A DNA stretch of 64,000 bases from Glycomyces paridis (GCF_004912155.1 NZ_STGX01000014.1:1-64000), one strand, 5' to 3'; positions 16,700-25,896 are shown, counted from the stretch's first letter. Numbers and translations are program-made. The notes: generated by a model from the letters alone, not told the origin.

Positions 16700-17165
16700 G
16701 CTGAGGTGGGCGGTGGCGGAGGCGGGCGTTGCGGGTTGGGTCTCTGCTCCCGTAAGCGAGCGGTTGGTGCTGGTGAAGGCGGGCGTTGCGGGCCGGGACT
16801 TCCCTCGCGCAGGCGGCTCGAAGCGTGTGGCGTGGCGGTGGCGAACGGCGCGCGCGATGCAGCGCCGCTTGTGTAGGCGGGCCGAGAGCGGCTGTGGAGA
16901 CTGGCGTTGCGCGCGTCGGGGGTGCCGTTCGCGTCGTGGGTGGAGATGGCGCGCCTTACGCGTTGAGACGGCGCTTGTGTAGAGGCGGGCCGAGGGTGGT
17001 TGCGGAGACTGGCGTCGCTCGCGTCGGGGATGCAGTTCGCGTCGTGGGCGGCGCGTCTTGCGCGCGCTGAGGCGGCGCTCGCGTGGGCGGGCCAAGGGGC
17101 GGCGGTTGCGGAGGCGGGCGTTGCGCGCCGGAGCGCCGTTCGTTCCGTGGGCTGGCGCGGTTGGA
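16700..17165. repeat. Degenerate ~100-bp tandem repeats
   Basis: Three recognisable copies begin near 16863, 16971 and 17073. Each starts GGCGCTTGTGTAG-like, then GGCGGGCCGAG, GGAGACTGGCGT and GTTCGCGTCGTGGG. Weaker partial units extend left to about 16700. Copies differ at roughly a quarter of positions. All six frames are open and Arg/Pro-rich, which creates false ORFs. Confidence 0.75.
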
Positions 17166-17345
17166 TACAGGCTTCGCGAGCCCGCTCGCGTTGGCGGACC
17201 TCCCGCGCTGCGGTGCTGCTCGTGTCGTCGGGGTGGGTCCGGCTCCTTCTCGCCGTGGCCGATCTGGTGCGGGCGGATTCGCCGATCGACCTGGTGTTTG
17301 TGTCGTCGATGCATTTGTCGGTCTGAAGAAGCTGGTCGGGAGCGA

Positions 17346-17397
17346 TTGACAAAGTTTGGTCTCACAACTTAGTCTTTGTATCGAGGACTATCGATAG
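17346..17397 (+). promoter_or_regulatory. Cellulase promoter with inverted repeats
   Basis: TTGACA (17346-17351) and TAGTCT (17370-17375), spacing 18 nt. AAGTT (17352-17356)/AACTT (17366-17370) lies between them, and ACAAAG/CTTTGT brackets the region. A 10-bp palindrome CTATCGATAG follows at 17388-17397. The AT-rich repeats over the promoter suggest a sugar-responsive repressor; its identity is not readable. Confidence 0.55.
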
Positions 17398-17445
17398 GGC
17401 TGTGCGCCTCGTCCTTCCGGCAGCTACGCGGACATAAGGAGTGCC

Positions 17446-19509
17446 ATGCAAGTCAAGCGTCGAACCAGGAGATGGGTCGCACTGGCGACCATGGCGGCAG
17501 CGGTCCTCGCCGCGGGGCTCGGGATGCTCGTGCCCTCGATCGCCTACGCGGACGAGGGCTGCGAGGTCGAGTACACGGTCGCGAACCAGTGGCCCGGGGG
17601 CTTCACCGCGAACGTGTCGATCACCAACCTCGGATCGGCCGTGAACGGCTGGGACCTGGTGTGGACCTTCCCGAACGGCCAGCGCGTCACGCAGGCCTGG
17701 GGCGCGACCACGACGAACGCCGGCGACCAGGTCACCGCGACGAACGTGAGCTACAACGGCTCGATCGCCAGCTCGGGCTCGGTCTCCTTCGGGTTCAACG
17801 GCTCGTGGACCGGCTCCAACAACGAGCCCGCCTCGTTCGCGCTGAACGGCACCGTGTGCGACGGCGGCGTGGTCGAGCCCACGACTCCGCCCACCACGAC
17901 CCCGCCGCCCACCGGCTCCGTGAACGCCATGGAGACCGTCGCGGCGATGCAGCCGGGCTGGAACCTCGGCAACTCGCTCGACGCGGTCGGCTCCGACGAG
18001 ACCGCGTGGGGCAACCCGCGGATCACCGAGGCGCTCATCGACAACGTCGCGGCCCAGGGCTACAACAGCATCCGCATCCCCGTCACGTGGGACAACCACC
18101 AGTCCAAGTCCGCCCCGTACGCCGTCGAGGACGCCTATCTCGACCGGGTGGAAGAGGTCGTGGGCTGGGCCCTCGACGCGGACCTGTACGTGCTCATCAA
18201 CATCCACCACGACTCGTGGATCTGGATGGCGGACATGAACACCAACCGCACGGTCGTGGAGGCCCGCTACGAGGCCATCTGGACCGAGCTGGCCGACCGC
18301 TTCCGCGACGCCCCGCAGGAGCTGCTGTTCGAGAGCGTGAACGAGCCGCAGTTCAACAATGTGGACGATGCGACCGCGTACGGGCTGCTCGACGACCTGA
18401 ACACCTCGTTCCACGAGATCGTGCGCGACTCGGGCGGCAACAACGCCGAGCGCGTGCTCGTGCTGCCGACGCTGCACACGAACGCCGACCAGGGCCGTCT
18501 GGACGCGCTCAGCGACACCATTGCGGCGCTTGACGACCCGAACATCGCCGCGACGATCCACTACTACGGCTTCTGGCCGTTCAGCGTGAACATCGCGGGG
18601 TACACGAAGTTCAACGACGAGGTGAAGGCCGACCTCGAAGGCTACTTCGACCGGGCCTACAACGAGTTCGTTGCGAACGGCATCCCGGTGCTCGTCGGCG
18701 AGTACGGCCTGCTGGGCTTCGACGCCCACACGGGCACGATCGAGCAGGGCGAGAAGCTGAAGTTCTTCGAGTACGCCGGGCACTACGCGAACGAGAAGGG
18801 CATCACGCTCCAGCTGTGGGACAACGGGCAGCACTTGGGCCGCACCAGCTTCCAGTGGAGCGACCCCGAGCTGTTCGCGATGATGGAGTCGGTGTGGACC
18901 GGGCGCTCCTCGACGGCCTCGACCGACCAGGTGTTCATCGCCAAGTCCGGTTCGGTCACGGACGCGACGATCACGCTCAACCTCAACGGGAACACGTTCC
19001 AGGGGCTGCGCAACGGCTCGACCCAGCTCGTCCAGGGCACCGACTACACGATCTCGGGTTCGACGCTGACGATCAAGGCGTCCAAGCTGACCAGCCTGCT
19101 CGGCGACCGCTCCTACGGCGTCCGGGCGAACCTCCACGCCGAGTTCTCCAGCGGCGCGGACTGGCGGATCAGCCTGGTCTCCTACGACACGCCGACGGTG
19201 TCGGCGGCGTCCGGCACGACCGCGTCGTTCGCGATCCCGACGTCCTTCAAGGGCGACCAGCTCGCGACGATGGAGGCGAAGTACGCCGACGGCTCGAACG
19301 CGGGCCCGCAGAACTGGACCTCCTACAAGGAGTTCGCGCGGGCCTTCGGACCCGACTACACGGCGGGCACGATCGGCCTGACCGAGGACTTCTTCGCCGA
19401 GGTCAACGACGGCCAGAAGGTCACGCTGACGTTCCACTTCTGGAGCGGCAAGACCGTGACCTACTACGTGACCGAGTCCGGCGGCAACGTCACCGGCTCG
19501 CTGAGTTAG
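17446..19509 (+). CDS. Secreted endo-beta-1,4-glucanase: CBM2-GH5-X2-CBM46-like
   Basis: 687 aa. Signal peptide 1-35 (cleavage after AYA). CBM2 cellulose-binding module ~38-138, closed by Cys39/Cys138, with surface Trp residues. A PT-rich linker (143-157) leads to the GH5 catalytic domain ~160-485: acid/base Glu300 in SVNEPQF, nucleophile Glu419 in VGEYG, His in HHDSW and HYYGF. Then an X2/Ig-like module (~493-585) and a C-terminal module of the CBM46 type (~595-687). The GH5-Ig-CBM46 order matches GH5 subfamily 4 cellulases/xyloglucanases; the extra N-terminal CBM2 is typical of actinomycetes. It overlaps the convergent ArsR gene by 4 nt. Confidence 0.95.
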   Translation: MQVKRRTRRWVALATMAAAVLAAGLGMLVPSIAYADEGCEVEYTVANQWPGGFTANVSITNLGSAVNGWDLVWTFPNGQRVTQAWGATTTNAGDQVTATNVSYNGSIASSGSVSFGFNGSWTGSNNEPASFALNGTVCDGGVVEPTTPPTTTPPPTGSVNAMETVAAMQPGWNLGNSLDAVGSDETAWGNPRITEALIDNVAAQGYNSIRIPVTWDNHQSKSAPYAVEDAYLDRVEEVVGWALDADLYVLINIHHDSWIWMADMNTNRTVVEARYEAIWTELADRFRDAPQELLFESVNEPQFNNVDDATAYGLLDDLNTSFHEIVRDSGGNNAERVLVLPTLHTNADQGRLDALSDTIAALDDPNIAATIHYYGFWPFSVNIAGYTKFNDEVKADLEGYFDRAYNEFVANGIPVLVGEYGLLGFDAHTGTIEQGEKLKFFEYAGHYANEKGITLQLWDNGQHLGRTSFQWSDPELFAMMESVWTGRSSTASTDQVFIAKSGSVTDATITLNLNGNTFQGLRNGSTQLVQGTDYTISGSTLTIKASKLTSLLGDRSYGVRANLHAEFSSGADWRISLVSYDTPTVSAASGTTASFAIPTSFKGDQLATMEAKYADGSNAGPQNWTSYKEFARAFGPDYTAGTIGLTEDFFAEVNDGQKVTLTFHFWSGKTVTYYVTESGGNVTGSLS

Positions 19510-19892
19510 GCACCATCGCCGCCCCCGACGCGACGCGTCGGGGGCGGCGGCGCGCCCGGGGCCGGTTCGGGGTGTCCGGCGACGGCGTCGAGGAGGCCGG
19601 GGAAGGCGGCGTCGATGTCGGTGCGGCGCAGGGAGTTCATGCGGGAGGTGCCGACGTAGTACTGGCGGATGAGCCCGGCTTCGCGCAGGACCTTGAAGTG
19701 GTGGGTGCCGGTGGACTTGCTGACGACCATCGGGAAGGTGCCGCAGGCGCGGTCCTCGCCGCTCGCGTAGAGCCCGCGCACGATGGCGCGGCGGATCGGG
19801 TCGGCGAGCGCTTCGAGCACCTGCTGCATGGTGACGTCCTCGATCGCGGGGTGCGCGGGCACCCGCGCGTCCTGCCGTGTCTTCGCTGTCAC
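19506..19892 (-). CDS. ArsR-family regulator
   Basis: 128 aa from GTG 19892 (GGAGG at 5 nt). Winged-helix core with ALADPIRRAIVRGL and the recognition segment VSKSTGTHHFKVLREAGLI. No metal-binding CxC motif; a lone Cys lies in RACG, so it is probably not a metal sensor. The Pro/Gly/Arg tail (from ~105) is encoded across a strong hairpin that would terminate the convergent cellulase transcript. Divergent from the quinone oxidoreductase it probably represses. Confidence 0.88.
   Translation of the reverse strand: MTAKTRQDARVPAHPAIEDVTMQQVLEALADPIRRAIVRGLYASGEDRACGTFPMVVSKSTGTHHFKVLREAGLIRQYYVGTSRMNSLRRTDIDAAFPGLLDAVAGHPEPAPGAPPPPTRRVGGGDGA
19518..19548 (+). terminator. Cellulase terminator inside the ArsR coding end
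   Basis: Two perfect 15-nt arms, GCCGCCCCCGACGCG and its complement, around a single A. It lies 9 nt after the cellulase stop and within the last codons of the ArsR gene. No T tract. Confidence 0.75.
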
Positions 19893-19909
19893 TCGTGCCT
19901 CCCTCGCCG

Positions 19910-19936
19910 ATTATACGACCGCGATCGAAGTATGAT
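19910..19936. promoter_or_regulatory. ArsR/oxidoreductase divergent promoter and operator
   Basis: ATTATAC (19910-19916) and GTATGAT (19930-19936) form an inverted repeat with 6 of 7 matches. The left arm contains TATAAT on the minus strand (ArsR -10). The right arm is TATGAT on the plus strand (oxidoreductase -10). A single bound dimer would cover both. Confidence 0.65.
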
Positions 19937-19967
19937 CGGCGTCGAACTTCGAGAGGGGATGGTCGGC

Positions 19968-20960
19968 ATGGCCAAGACGGTGCGATTCGGCGAGTACGGC
20001 GAACCTGAGGTACTGGTCGTCGAGGACGTTCCGGTGGCCGAGCCCGGCCCCGGCGAGCTGCTCGTGCGCATCGAGGCGATCGGCCTCAACCGCGCCGAGG
20101 CGCTCTACCGCAGGGGCCTCTACATCGAGCGGCCGAACGCGTTCCCCGCGAAGCTCGGCGCCGAGGCCGCCGGGACCGTCGAGTCGGTCGGCCCGGGCGT
20201 CACCGGTTTCGAAGCGGGCCAGGCGGTCAGCGTCATCCCCTCGTTCTCGATGAACGACTACGCGGTGTACGCCGAACGCGCCGTCGTCCCCGCCTCGGCG
20301 GTCCTCGACCGCCCCGAGGGGATTGACGCGGCCACCGGCGCCGCCGTGTGGATGCCGTACCTGACCGCGTACGGCGCGCTCGTGCAGGTCGGTGGCCTCA
20401 AGGCCGGCGACCCCGTCGTCATCACCGCCGCCTCCAGCTCCGTCGGGCTCGCCGCGATCCAGATCGCGAACCGCCTGGGCGCTAAGCCGATCGCGACAAC
20501 CCGCACCACCGCCAAGCGCGACGCGCTCCTGGAGGCGGGCGCGGCCGCGGTCGTCGTGACCGAGGACGAGCCGCTCGCCGAACGCGTCCTCGAACTGACC
20601 GGCGGCAAGGGCGCCCGCCACGCCTTCGACGCGGTCGCCGGAAGCGCCGTCGCCAACCTCGTGCGCGCCACCGCCCCCGGCGGCACCGTGTTCCTCTACG
20701 GCGTCCTCTCGGGCGAGGCGACCCCGTTCCCGAACTTCGCGCTCGGGATGCCCGCCGTGGCGCTGCGGACCTTCCTCGTCCACGAGACCACCCGCTCGCC
20801 CGAGCGGCTGCGCGAGGCCGAGGCCTTCATCGTCTCAGGGCTGCGCTCGGGCGCCTTCACGCCGAGGATCGACCGGGCCTTCGCCTTCGACGACATCGCC
20901 GCCGCCCACGCCTACCTCGAACGCGGCGGCCAGATCGGCAAGATCATCGCCACCGTCTAG
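19968..20960 (+). CDS. Zinc-type/quinone oxidoreductase (MDR family)
   Basis: 330 aa from ATG 19968, behind AGAGGGG; two closer in-frame ATGs (19932, 19959) lack spacing. GroES-like N-terminal domain (VRFGEYGEPEVLVVEDV; IGLNRAEALYRRG) and Rossmann domain with VVITAASSSVGLAAIQIANRLGA. No catalytic or structural zinc Cys set, so it is quinone-oxidoreductase-like and NADPH-dependent. The regulator is the divergent ArsR. Physiological substrate unknown; these enzymes typically handle quinones or enals under redox stress. Confidence 0.92.
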   Translation: MAKTVRFGEYGEPEVLVVEDVPVAEPGPGELLVRIEAIGLNRAEALYRRGLYIERPNAFPAKLGAEAAGTVESVGPGVTGFEAGQAVSVIPSFSMNDYAVYAERAVVPASAVLDRPEGIDAATGAAVWMPYLTAYGALVQVGGLKAGDPVVITAASSSVGLAAIQIANRLGAKPIATTRTTAKRDALLEAGAAAVVVTEDEPLAERVLELTGGKGARHAFDAVAGSAVANLVRATAPGGTVFLYGVLSGEATPFPNFALGMPAVALRTFLVHETTRSPERLREAEAFIVSGLRSGAFTPRIDRAFAFDDIAAAHAYLERGGQIGKIIATV

Positions 20961-20980
20961 GCCGGGGCCGTGCGTCGACC

Positions 20981-21976
20981 TCAGGCGGTCGACTCCCGGA
21001 CGACGAGCTCGAACGGGGCCGTGTGCTCCTCGGGCTCGCGGCCCGGGTCGTCCAGGCGGGCCGCGATGAGCGCCACCGCCTTCGCGGCCATCCACCGGTG
21101 GTCGGGGGCCACCGTCGACAGCGACGGGACCATGTAGGAGGCCTCGGGGACGTCGTCGAAGCCGACCACGCGCACGTCCTCGGGGCACCGCAGCCCCACG
21201 TCCGCGAGACCGCGCAGCACCCCCTGCGCCACCGTGTCGGTCACCGCGACCACGCCGTCGAACCGCACGCCCGCCGCGTGCAGGTCCCGCACCGCCCTCC
21301 GGCCGCTCGCCATGTGCATCCCCGTCAGGGACCAGAGCGCCGGGTCCGCCGCGAGCCCGGCCGCCTCAAGGGCCTCCACGTAGCCGCGGTGGCGGCGCGA
21401 GACCACGTGCACCCCTTCGAGGGAGCGGCCGGTAACGATCGCGATCCGCTCGCACCCGCGCGCGATGAGGTGCTCGGTCGCCGCCCGCGTGCCCGCCTCG
21501 TTCGCCATACCGACGTGATCGATGCTCGCCCCGTAGTCGCGCTCGCCGAGCATCACGATCGGGAAGTCCCCCCACGCCTGCCCGCGGTCGCGCGGGTCCA
21601 GCGCCACCGCGCTCAGGATAAGACCGTCGAACTGGAGCTTGTGCGACTGCGCGATCGCAGCCGCCTCGCCCTCGGCCGCCGCGCCGGTCTGCTCGATCGC
21701 GACATGGAAGCCGCGCGCCCGCGCCTCCTCGATGACGTGCGCCGCGAGCATCCCGTAATAAGGCCGGTCGACCTCGGGCACCGCCAGGCCGATCACGCCG
21801 GTCCGGCCCGCCTTCAGCGTGCGCGCGTTGACGTTCAAACGGTAGCCGGACTCCTTGATGGCGTCGAGGACCCGCCGCCGCACCGGCTCGCTGACCCCCG
21901 CGCGGTCGTTGACCACATTGGAGACCGTCATCTTCGACACGCCGGCCAGCCGCGCCACGTCGCTCATCGTCACCAT
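20981..21976 (-). CDS. LacI-family repressor
   Basis: 331 aa from ATG 21976 (GGAGGG upstream). HTH MSDVARLAGVSKMTVSNVVN with hinge RTLKAGRTGVIGL, then the periplasmic-binding-protein-like sensor ending VVRESTA. It follows the GH51 gene on the same strand at a 100-nt gap. A LacI-type palindrome precedes GH51, so the pair is most simply an arabinoside-induced, self-regulated unit. The effector is inferred to be an arabinose-containing sugar. Confidence 0.92.
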   Translation of the reverse strand: MVTMSDVARLAGVSKMTVSNVVNDRAGVSEPVRRRVLDAIKESGYRLNVNARTLKAGRTGVIGLAVPEVDRPYYGMLAAHVIEEARARGFHVAIEQTGAAAEGEAAAIAQSHKLQFDGLILSAVALDPRDRGQAWGDFPIVMLGERDYGASIDHVGMANEAGTRAATEHLIARGCERIAIVTGRSLEGVHVVSRRHRGYVEALEAAGLAADPALWSLTGMHMASGRRAVRDLHAAGVRFDGVVAVTDTVAQGVLRGLADVGLRCPEDVRVVGFDDVPEASYMVPSLSTVAPDHRWMAAKAVALIAARLDDPGREPEEHTAPFELVVRESTA

Positions 21977-22078
21977 GTCCAACCGCCCTCCGCGTCCGTC
22001 GCCACCCATGTTCCCATCATCCGAAGTGGCGGATCGCCCACGCCGTGTGCGACGTGGGCGATCCCTCCGGGCACAGGC

Positions 22079-23599
22079 CTACGCGATCGCGCCCGCGACG
22101 GTCACGAACGAGTGCGCCGGCAGGTGCACCCGCAGCTTCCCGCCCTCCACGGACACCCCGTCGTGCGCGCGCGGCGCCACCGACTCCGGCGCCTCGGGCG
22201 TGTTGTGGTCCTGAAGCGCACCGGCCGTCAGGATCAGCGCCTCGACCCCCTCGACCGACCCGCCGCGCAGGTCGATCTCGACGTCCTGCGCCGCACCCGC
22301 GTCCAGGTTCGACAGCGACACCAGCAGGCGCCCGTCCTTGCGGCTCGCCGAGACCGACACCGTCTCCAGCGTCGCGTCCCCGACCTCGCGCGAAGGCTGC
22401 TCGCCTACCCGGTCCACGCGCAGGCTCGCCGCGTCCTGGTGGCCCTTGTTCATCCGGAACACGTGGTAGGTCGGCGTCAGCACCAGCGCCTTCGACTCCG
22501 GATCGGTGAGGATCATCGCCTGGAGCACGTTCACCGTCTGCGCGATGTTCGCCATCACGAGCCGGTCGGCGTGCTTGTGGAACACGTCGAAGTGCACGCT
22601 CGCCACCAGCGCGTCCCGCAGCGTGTTCTGCTGGTACAGGAACCCGGGGTTCGTGCCCGGCTCCACGTCCCACCACGTGCCCCACTCGTCCAGCACGATC
22701 CCGATCTCCTTCTGCGGGTCGTACAGGTCCATGACGTTGGCGTGCCCGGTCAGCAGCTCGTCGGTGCGCGCGGCCTTCACCATCGTCGTGTAGTACTCGT
22801 CGTCGGTGAACACCGTCGCCGCGCCCTTGTCGGCCCAGGTGCCCGCGATCGTGTAGTAGTGCACCGAGACCGCCTGGTACATCGGGCGCTCCACGCGCTG
22901 GCAGCCCAGGTGCGAGAGCTGCTTCATGAGCGTCTCGGTCCAGCCGTAGCTGAAGTCGGAGGCCCCGGCGGCGATGCGGTAGAGCTTGTTGTCGCCGTAG
23001 TCGCGGCAGTAGGTCGCGTACCGGCGCGCTTCGAGCGCGTACTGCTCGGCGCTCATGTTGCCGCCGCAGCCCCAGGTCTCGTTGCCCAGGCCCCAGTACT
23101 TGACCTTCCAGGGCTCCTCGCGGCCGTTGGCCTTGCGCTGGCGCACGGCGGGGGAGTCGCCGTCGCGGGTGAGGTACTCGACCCACTCGCTCATCTCCTG
23201 GACGGTGCCGGAGCCGACGTTCCCGGAGATGTACGGCTCGGTGCCCAGCAGCTCGCACAGGGCCATGAACTCGTGGGTGCCGAAGTGGTTGTTCTCCTCG
23301 ACCCCGCCCCAGTGGGTGTTGACCATGACCGGCCGGTCCTCCTTGGGGCCGATCCCGTCACGCCAGTGGTACTCGTCGGCGAAGCAGCCGCCGGGCCAGC
23401 GCAGGTTGGGGATGTCGAGGGCCTTGAGGGCCTCCACGACGTCGAGGCGGATGCCGCCCTCGTTGGGGATGTCGGAGTCCTCGCCGACGTAGAAGCCGCC
23501 GTAGATGCACCGGCCGAGGTGCTCGGCGAAGTGGCCGTACACGTGGCGGTTGATCTTGGGGCCTTCGATGTCGACGTTGATCACGGCGGAGACGGTCAT
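22079..23599 (-). CDS. abfA: GH51 alpha-L-arabinofuranosidase
   Basis: 506 aa, the usual length. Starts [19 protein letters not shown], has the [19 protein letters not shown] block, acid/base Glu174 in LGNETW, nucleophile Glu305 in LDEWGTW, and a C-terminal beta-sandwich ending PAHSFVTV. No signal peptide: it acts in the cytoplasm on imported arabino-oligosaccharides, releasing L-arabinose. ATG follows GAGGAAGG. Upstream LacI-type operator; LacI gene immediately downstream. Confidence 0.96.
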   Translation of the reverse strand: MTVSAVINVDIEGPKINRHVYGHFAEHLGRCIYGGFYVGEDSDIPNEGGIRLDVVEALKALDIPNLRWPGGCFADEYHWRDGIGPKEDRPVMVNTHWGGVEENNHFGTHEFMALCELLGTEPYISGNVGSGTVQEMSEWVEYLTRDGDSPAVRQRKANGREEPWKVKYWGLGNETWGCGGNMSAEQYALEARRYATYCRDYGDNKLYRIAAGASDFSYGWTETLMKQLSHLGCQRVERPMYQAVSVHYYTIAGTWADKGAATVFTDDEYYTTMVKAARTDELLTGHANVMDLYDPQKEIGIVLDEWGTWWDVEPGTNPGFLYQQNTLRDALVASVHFDVFHKHADRLVMANIAQTVNVLQAMILTDPESKALVLTPTYHVFRMNKGHQDAASLRVDRVGEQPSREVGDATLETVSVSASRKDGRLLVSLSNLDAGAAQDVEIDLRGGSVEGVEALILTAGALQDHNTPEAPESVAPRAHDGVSVEGGKLRVHLPAHSFVTVAGAIA

Positions 23600-23631
23600 G
23601 TGGGGCCTTCCTCGGCGTCCGGCAGAGTATG

Positions 23632-23643
23632 TTTATCGGTAAA
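23632..23643. promoter_or_regulatory. LacI-type operator upstream of GH51
   Basis: TTTATCGGTAAA is a near-perfect palindrome centred on CG, as in many LacI-family operators, 33 bp before the GH51 start. The likely ligand is the LacI protein encoded at 20981-21976. Confidence 0.7.
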
Positions 23644-23722
23644 GGAAGCTCACTCTACCCGCCTCCCGCGCCCGCCTGTCAAGCGATCGGCGAAGATCGC
23701 CGCCGCGGGTACCGTTGCCGTC

Positions 23723-24481
23723 ATGACCGACGCGTTCACCCGCGACTGGCAGGCCTGGCACGACCGCCGCGAGGCCGCCCTCCAGGAGCCCCACGGCTGG
23801 CTCAGCCTCACCGCCCTCCACTGGCCCGGCGACGAACCCGAGGGCCTCGACGGGCTCCCGGGCCTGTGGAGCGCCGAAGGCGCGAAGCTCACCGTCACCG
23901 CCGAGGCCGCCGAAGGCCTCGCGATCGACGGCGAGAGCGTCGACGGCACCGCCGTCGTCACCGCCCCCGCCTGGATCGACCACGGCGACCGGCGGCTTGA
24001 AATCGCCCTGCGTGGCGGGCGCGCCGCCGTCCGCGTCCGCGACCCCCAGGCGCCCACCCGCACCGGCTTCACCGGCGTCCCCGCCTACGCGATCGACCCC
24101 GCCTGGGTCGTTCCGGCCCGCTTCACTCCCGAACCCGACACCCTGACGGTCGGCTCGGTCCGCCCCGGCCTGGAGCAGCCGCTCCGCATCACCGGCAGCG
24201 TCGCCTTCGACCTCGCCGGCGAACCCCGCCGACTGACCGCCGCCGACGGCGGTGACGGCCGCCTGTGGCTCCTCTTCCGAGATGCCACCAACGGCGATAC
24301 CACCGCCGGCTTCCGCCAGCTCACCACCGACGCGCCCGCCGCGGACGGCGCCGTCGCCCTCGACTTCAACCGCGCCCTCAACATGCCGTGCGCCTTCACC
24401 GACCACGGCACCTGCCCGCTCCCGCCTCCCGGCAACGCCCTCGACGTCCCGGTCACCGCAGGGGAACTCGCGCCGCGCTAG
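23723..24481 (+). CDS. DUF1684 protein
   Basis: 252 aa. Shows the family's conserved blocks: WHDRREAALQEPHGWLSL near the start, WLLFRDATNGDTT in the middle and DFNRALNMPCAFTDHGTCPLP near the end. ATG 23723 has no ribosome site, but TACCGT lies 7 nt upstream, as in leaderless promoters. The stop codon overlaps the convergent ABC-ATPase stop in a shared GCTAGC. Function of the family is not known; it is cytoplasmic by sequence. Confidence 0.9.
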   Translation: MTDAFTRDWQAWHDRREAALQEPHGWLSLTALHWPGDEPEGLDGLPGLWSAEGAKLTVTAEAAEGLAIDGESVDGTAVVTAPAWIDHGDRRLEIALRGGRAAVRVRDPQAPTRTGFTGVPAYAIDPAWVVPARFTPEPDTLTVGSVRPGLEQPLRITGSVAFDLAGEPRRLTAADGGDGRLWLLFRDATNGDTTAGFRQLTTDAPAADGAVALDFNRALNMPCAFTDHGTCPLPPPGNALDVPVTAGELAPR

Positions 24482-25896
24482 CGGAGCCGGCCCTCCTCGA
24501 CGCGCAGGACCCGGTCGGCGAGCCGGTCGGCGGCGGACCGCTCGTGCGTGATGAGCACGATCGCCATGCCGCCCCCGGCCTTCAGCGCGGCGAGCAGGTC
24601 GAGCACCCCCGCCGCCGCGGGCGCGTCGAGACCGGAGGTGATCTCGTCGCACACCAGGACCTCCGGACGGGCCGCGAGCGCCCGCGAGAGGGCGGCGCGC
24701 TGGAGCTGGCCGCCGGAGAGCCCGCCGGGGCGCCTCGCCGCCGCCGCGAGCGGGAGGCCGGTCTCGGCGAGGAGTCGCCCGGCCTCGGCGCGCGCCGGGC
24801 CCTTCGCCATGCCGCGCAGCCGGACCGCGGTGCGCGCCACCTGGTCGAGGATCGGGCGGCGCTCGTCGAAGGAGGCGCGGGCGTCCTGGAAGACGTACTG
24901 GACGCGGGCGCGCTCGGCGCGGGTGCGGCCACGCTCGCGCAGCGGGAGCGGCACGCCGTCGAGCAGCAGTGTCCCCGCGGCGGTCCGCAGTCCCGCGACG
25001 GCGCGTCCGAGCGTGGTCTTGCCCGAACCCGAAGGGCCGGTGACGGCGACGCACTCGCCGCGCCTGAGCGTGAACGAGGCACCGCCGAGCAGGACCGCGC
25101 GCCGTGCCCGCACGGTGAGGCCTCGGGCCTCCAGTCGCACCGGCGCGCCCGGGTCGGCGTGCGGGCCCGGCGTCGCCGTCCGCGCGGCGAGGAGCCGGCG
25201 GGTGTGCGGATGCTCCGGAGCCGCGAACAGGTCCGCGGTCGGGCGGTGCTCGACGATCGCCCCCGAGGCGAGGACCGCCGTGTGGTCGGCGATCGCCTCC
25301 ACCAGGTCGAGGTCGTGGCTGAGGAGGACGACCGCCAGGCCGCCGTCGGAGGCGGCCCTGAGCTCGGCGGCGATCCGGTCGCGGTTCGCGGGGTCCTGGC
25401 CGGTGGTCGGCTCGTCGGCGACGAGGAGCCGCGCCCCGCCGAGGAACGCGTGCGCGAGGACGAGCCGCTGCTGCTGCCCGCCGGAGAGCCGGTGCGGGAA
25501 CCGTCGCATCAGCGCGGGATCGAGGCCGGCGCGGCGCAGCGCCTCATCGGCGGCGCCGGGCGGGCGGCCCGCGGCCTTCGCGAGGTCGGCGAGGATGCCC
25601 CCGATGCGCCGCACCGGGTTGAGCACGGCCGCCGGCTGCTGCGGCAGGTGCGCGACCGGCAGCCGACCGCGCGGCCCGGCGAGCATGTCCACGCCGTCGA
25701 CTTCGACGGTCCCTGTCGCGTGCAGGCGGACCGCGTCGAGGAGGGCGGAGCCGACGGTGGTCTTGCCCGAGCCGGAGGCGCCGACGATCGCGAGGATCCG
25801 GCCCGCGTCCACGGTGAACCCGATCCCGGCGACGATCGGTTTCGGCCCGGCCTCGACCCGCAGGCCCTCGACGCGGACGACGTTCTCGGCGTTCAT
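24478..25896 (-). CDS. Fused double ATP-binding protein of nickel/peptide-type ABC importer (CntD-CntF/DppD-DppF-like)
   Basis: 472 aa from ATG 25896, overlapping the permease stop (ATGA). Two full ATPase cassettes: Walker A GASGSGKTT and GPSGSGKTT, signatures LSGGQQQR and LSGGQLQR, Walker B LLVADEP and VLVCDEI, H-loops LLSHD and LITHE. In most relatives the two are separate genes; here one chain supplies both. It is the last gene of the five-gene operon starting with the MFS gene and would energise import by the two permeases. The second Walker B ends DEI instead of DEP. Confidence 0.93.
   Translation of the reverse strand: MNAENVVRVEGLRVEAGPKPIVAGIGFTVDAGRILAIVGASGSGKTTVGSALLDAVRLHATGTVEVDGVDMLAGPRGRLPVAHLPQQPAAVLNPVRRIGGILADLAKAAGRPPGAADEALRRAGLDPALMRRFPHRLSGGQQQRLVLAHAFLGGARLLVADEPTTGQDPANRDRIAAELRAASDGGLAVVLLSHDLDLVEAIADHTAVLASGAIVEHRPTADLFAAPEHPHTRRLLAARTATPGPHADPGAPVRLEARGLTVRARRAVLLGGASFTLRRGECVAVTGPSGSGKTTLGRAVAGLRTAAGTLLLDGVPLPLRERGRTRAERARVQYVFQDARASFDERRPILDQVARTAVRLRGMAKGPARAEAGRLLAETGLPLAAAARRPGGLSGGQLQRAALSRALAARPEVLVCDEITSGLDAPAAAGVLDLLAALKAGGGMAIVLITHERSAADRLADRVLRVEEGRLR

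Larger units (their letters stand above)
16399..17445. other. Repeat-rich intergenic region
   Basis: 1,047 bp between two genes reading away from each other. From 16399 to about 16680 there is no convincing gene. A 31-codon stretch ending at a TAG near 16608 is protein-like but isolated and could be a gene remnant. The middle is a degenerate tandem repeat. The last 100 bp hold the cellulase promoter. Confidence 0.6.

Noticed and set aside
16607-17365. Leftward 252-codon ORF in the repeat region
   Set aside because: Composition is Arg/Pro/Ser repeats following the DNA repeat; no start site or fold.
17362-19437. Long leftward open frame opposite the cellulase
   Set aside because: Val/Arg/Gly-rich shadow of the GH5 gene with no ribosome site.
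21023-24481. Very long rightward open frame (about 1,150 codons)
   Set aside because: It is antisense to the LacI and GH51 genes and only its end, from 23723, is a real gene (DUF1684). High GC keeps the opposite frame open.
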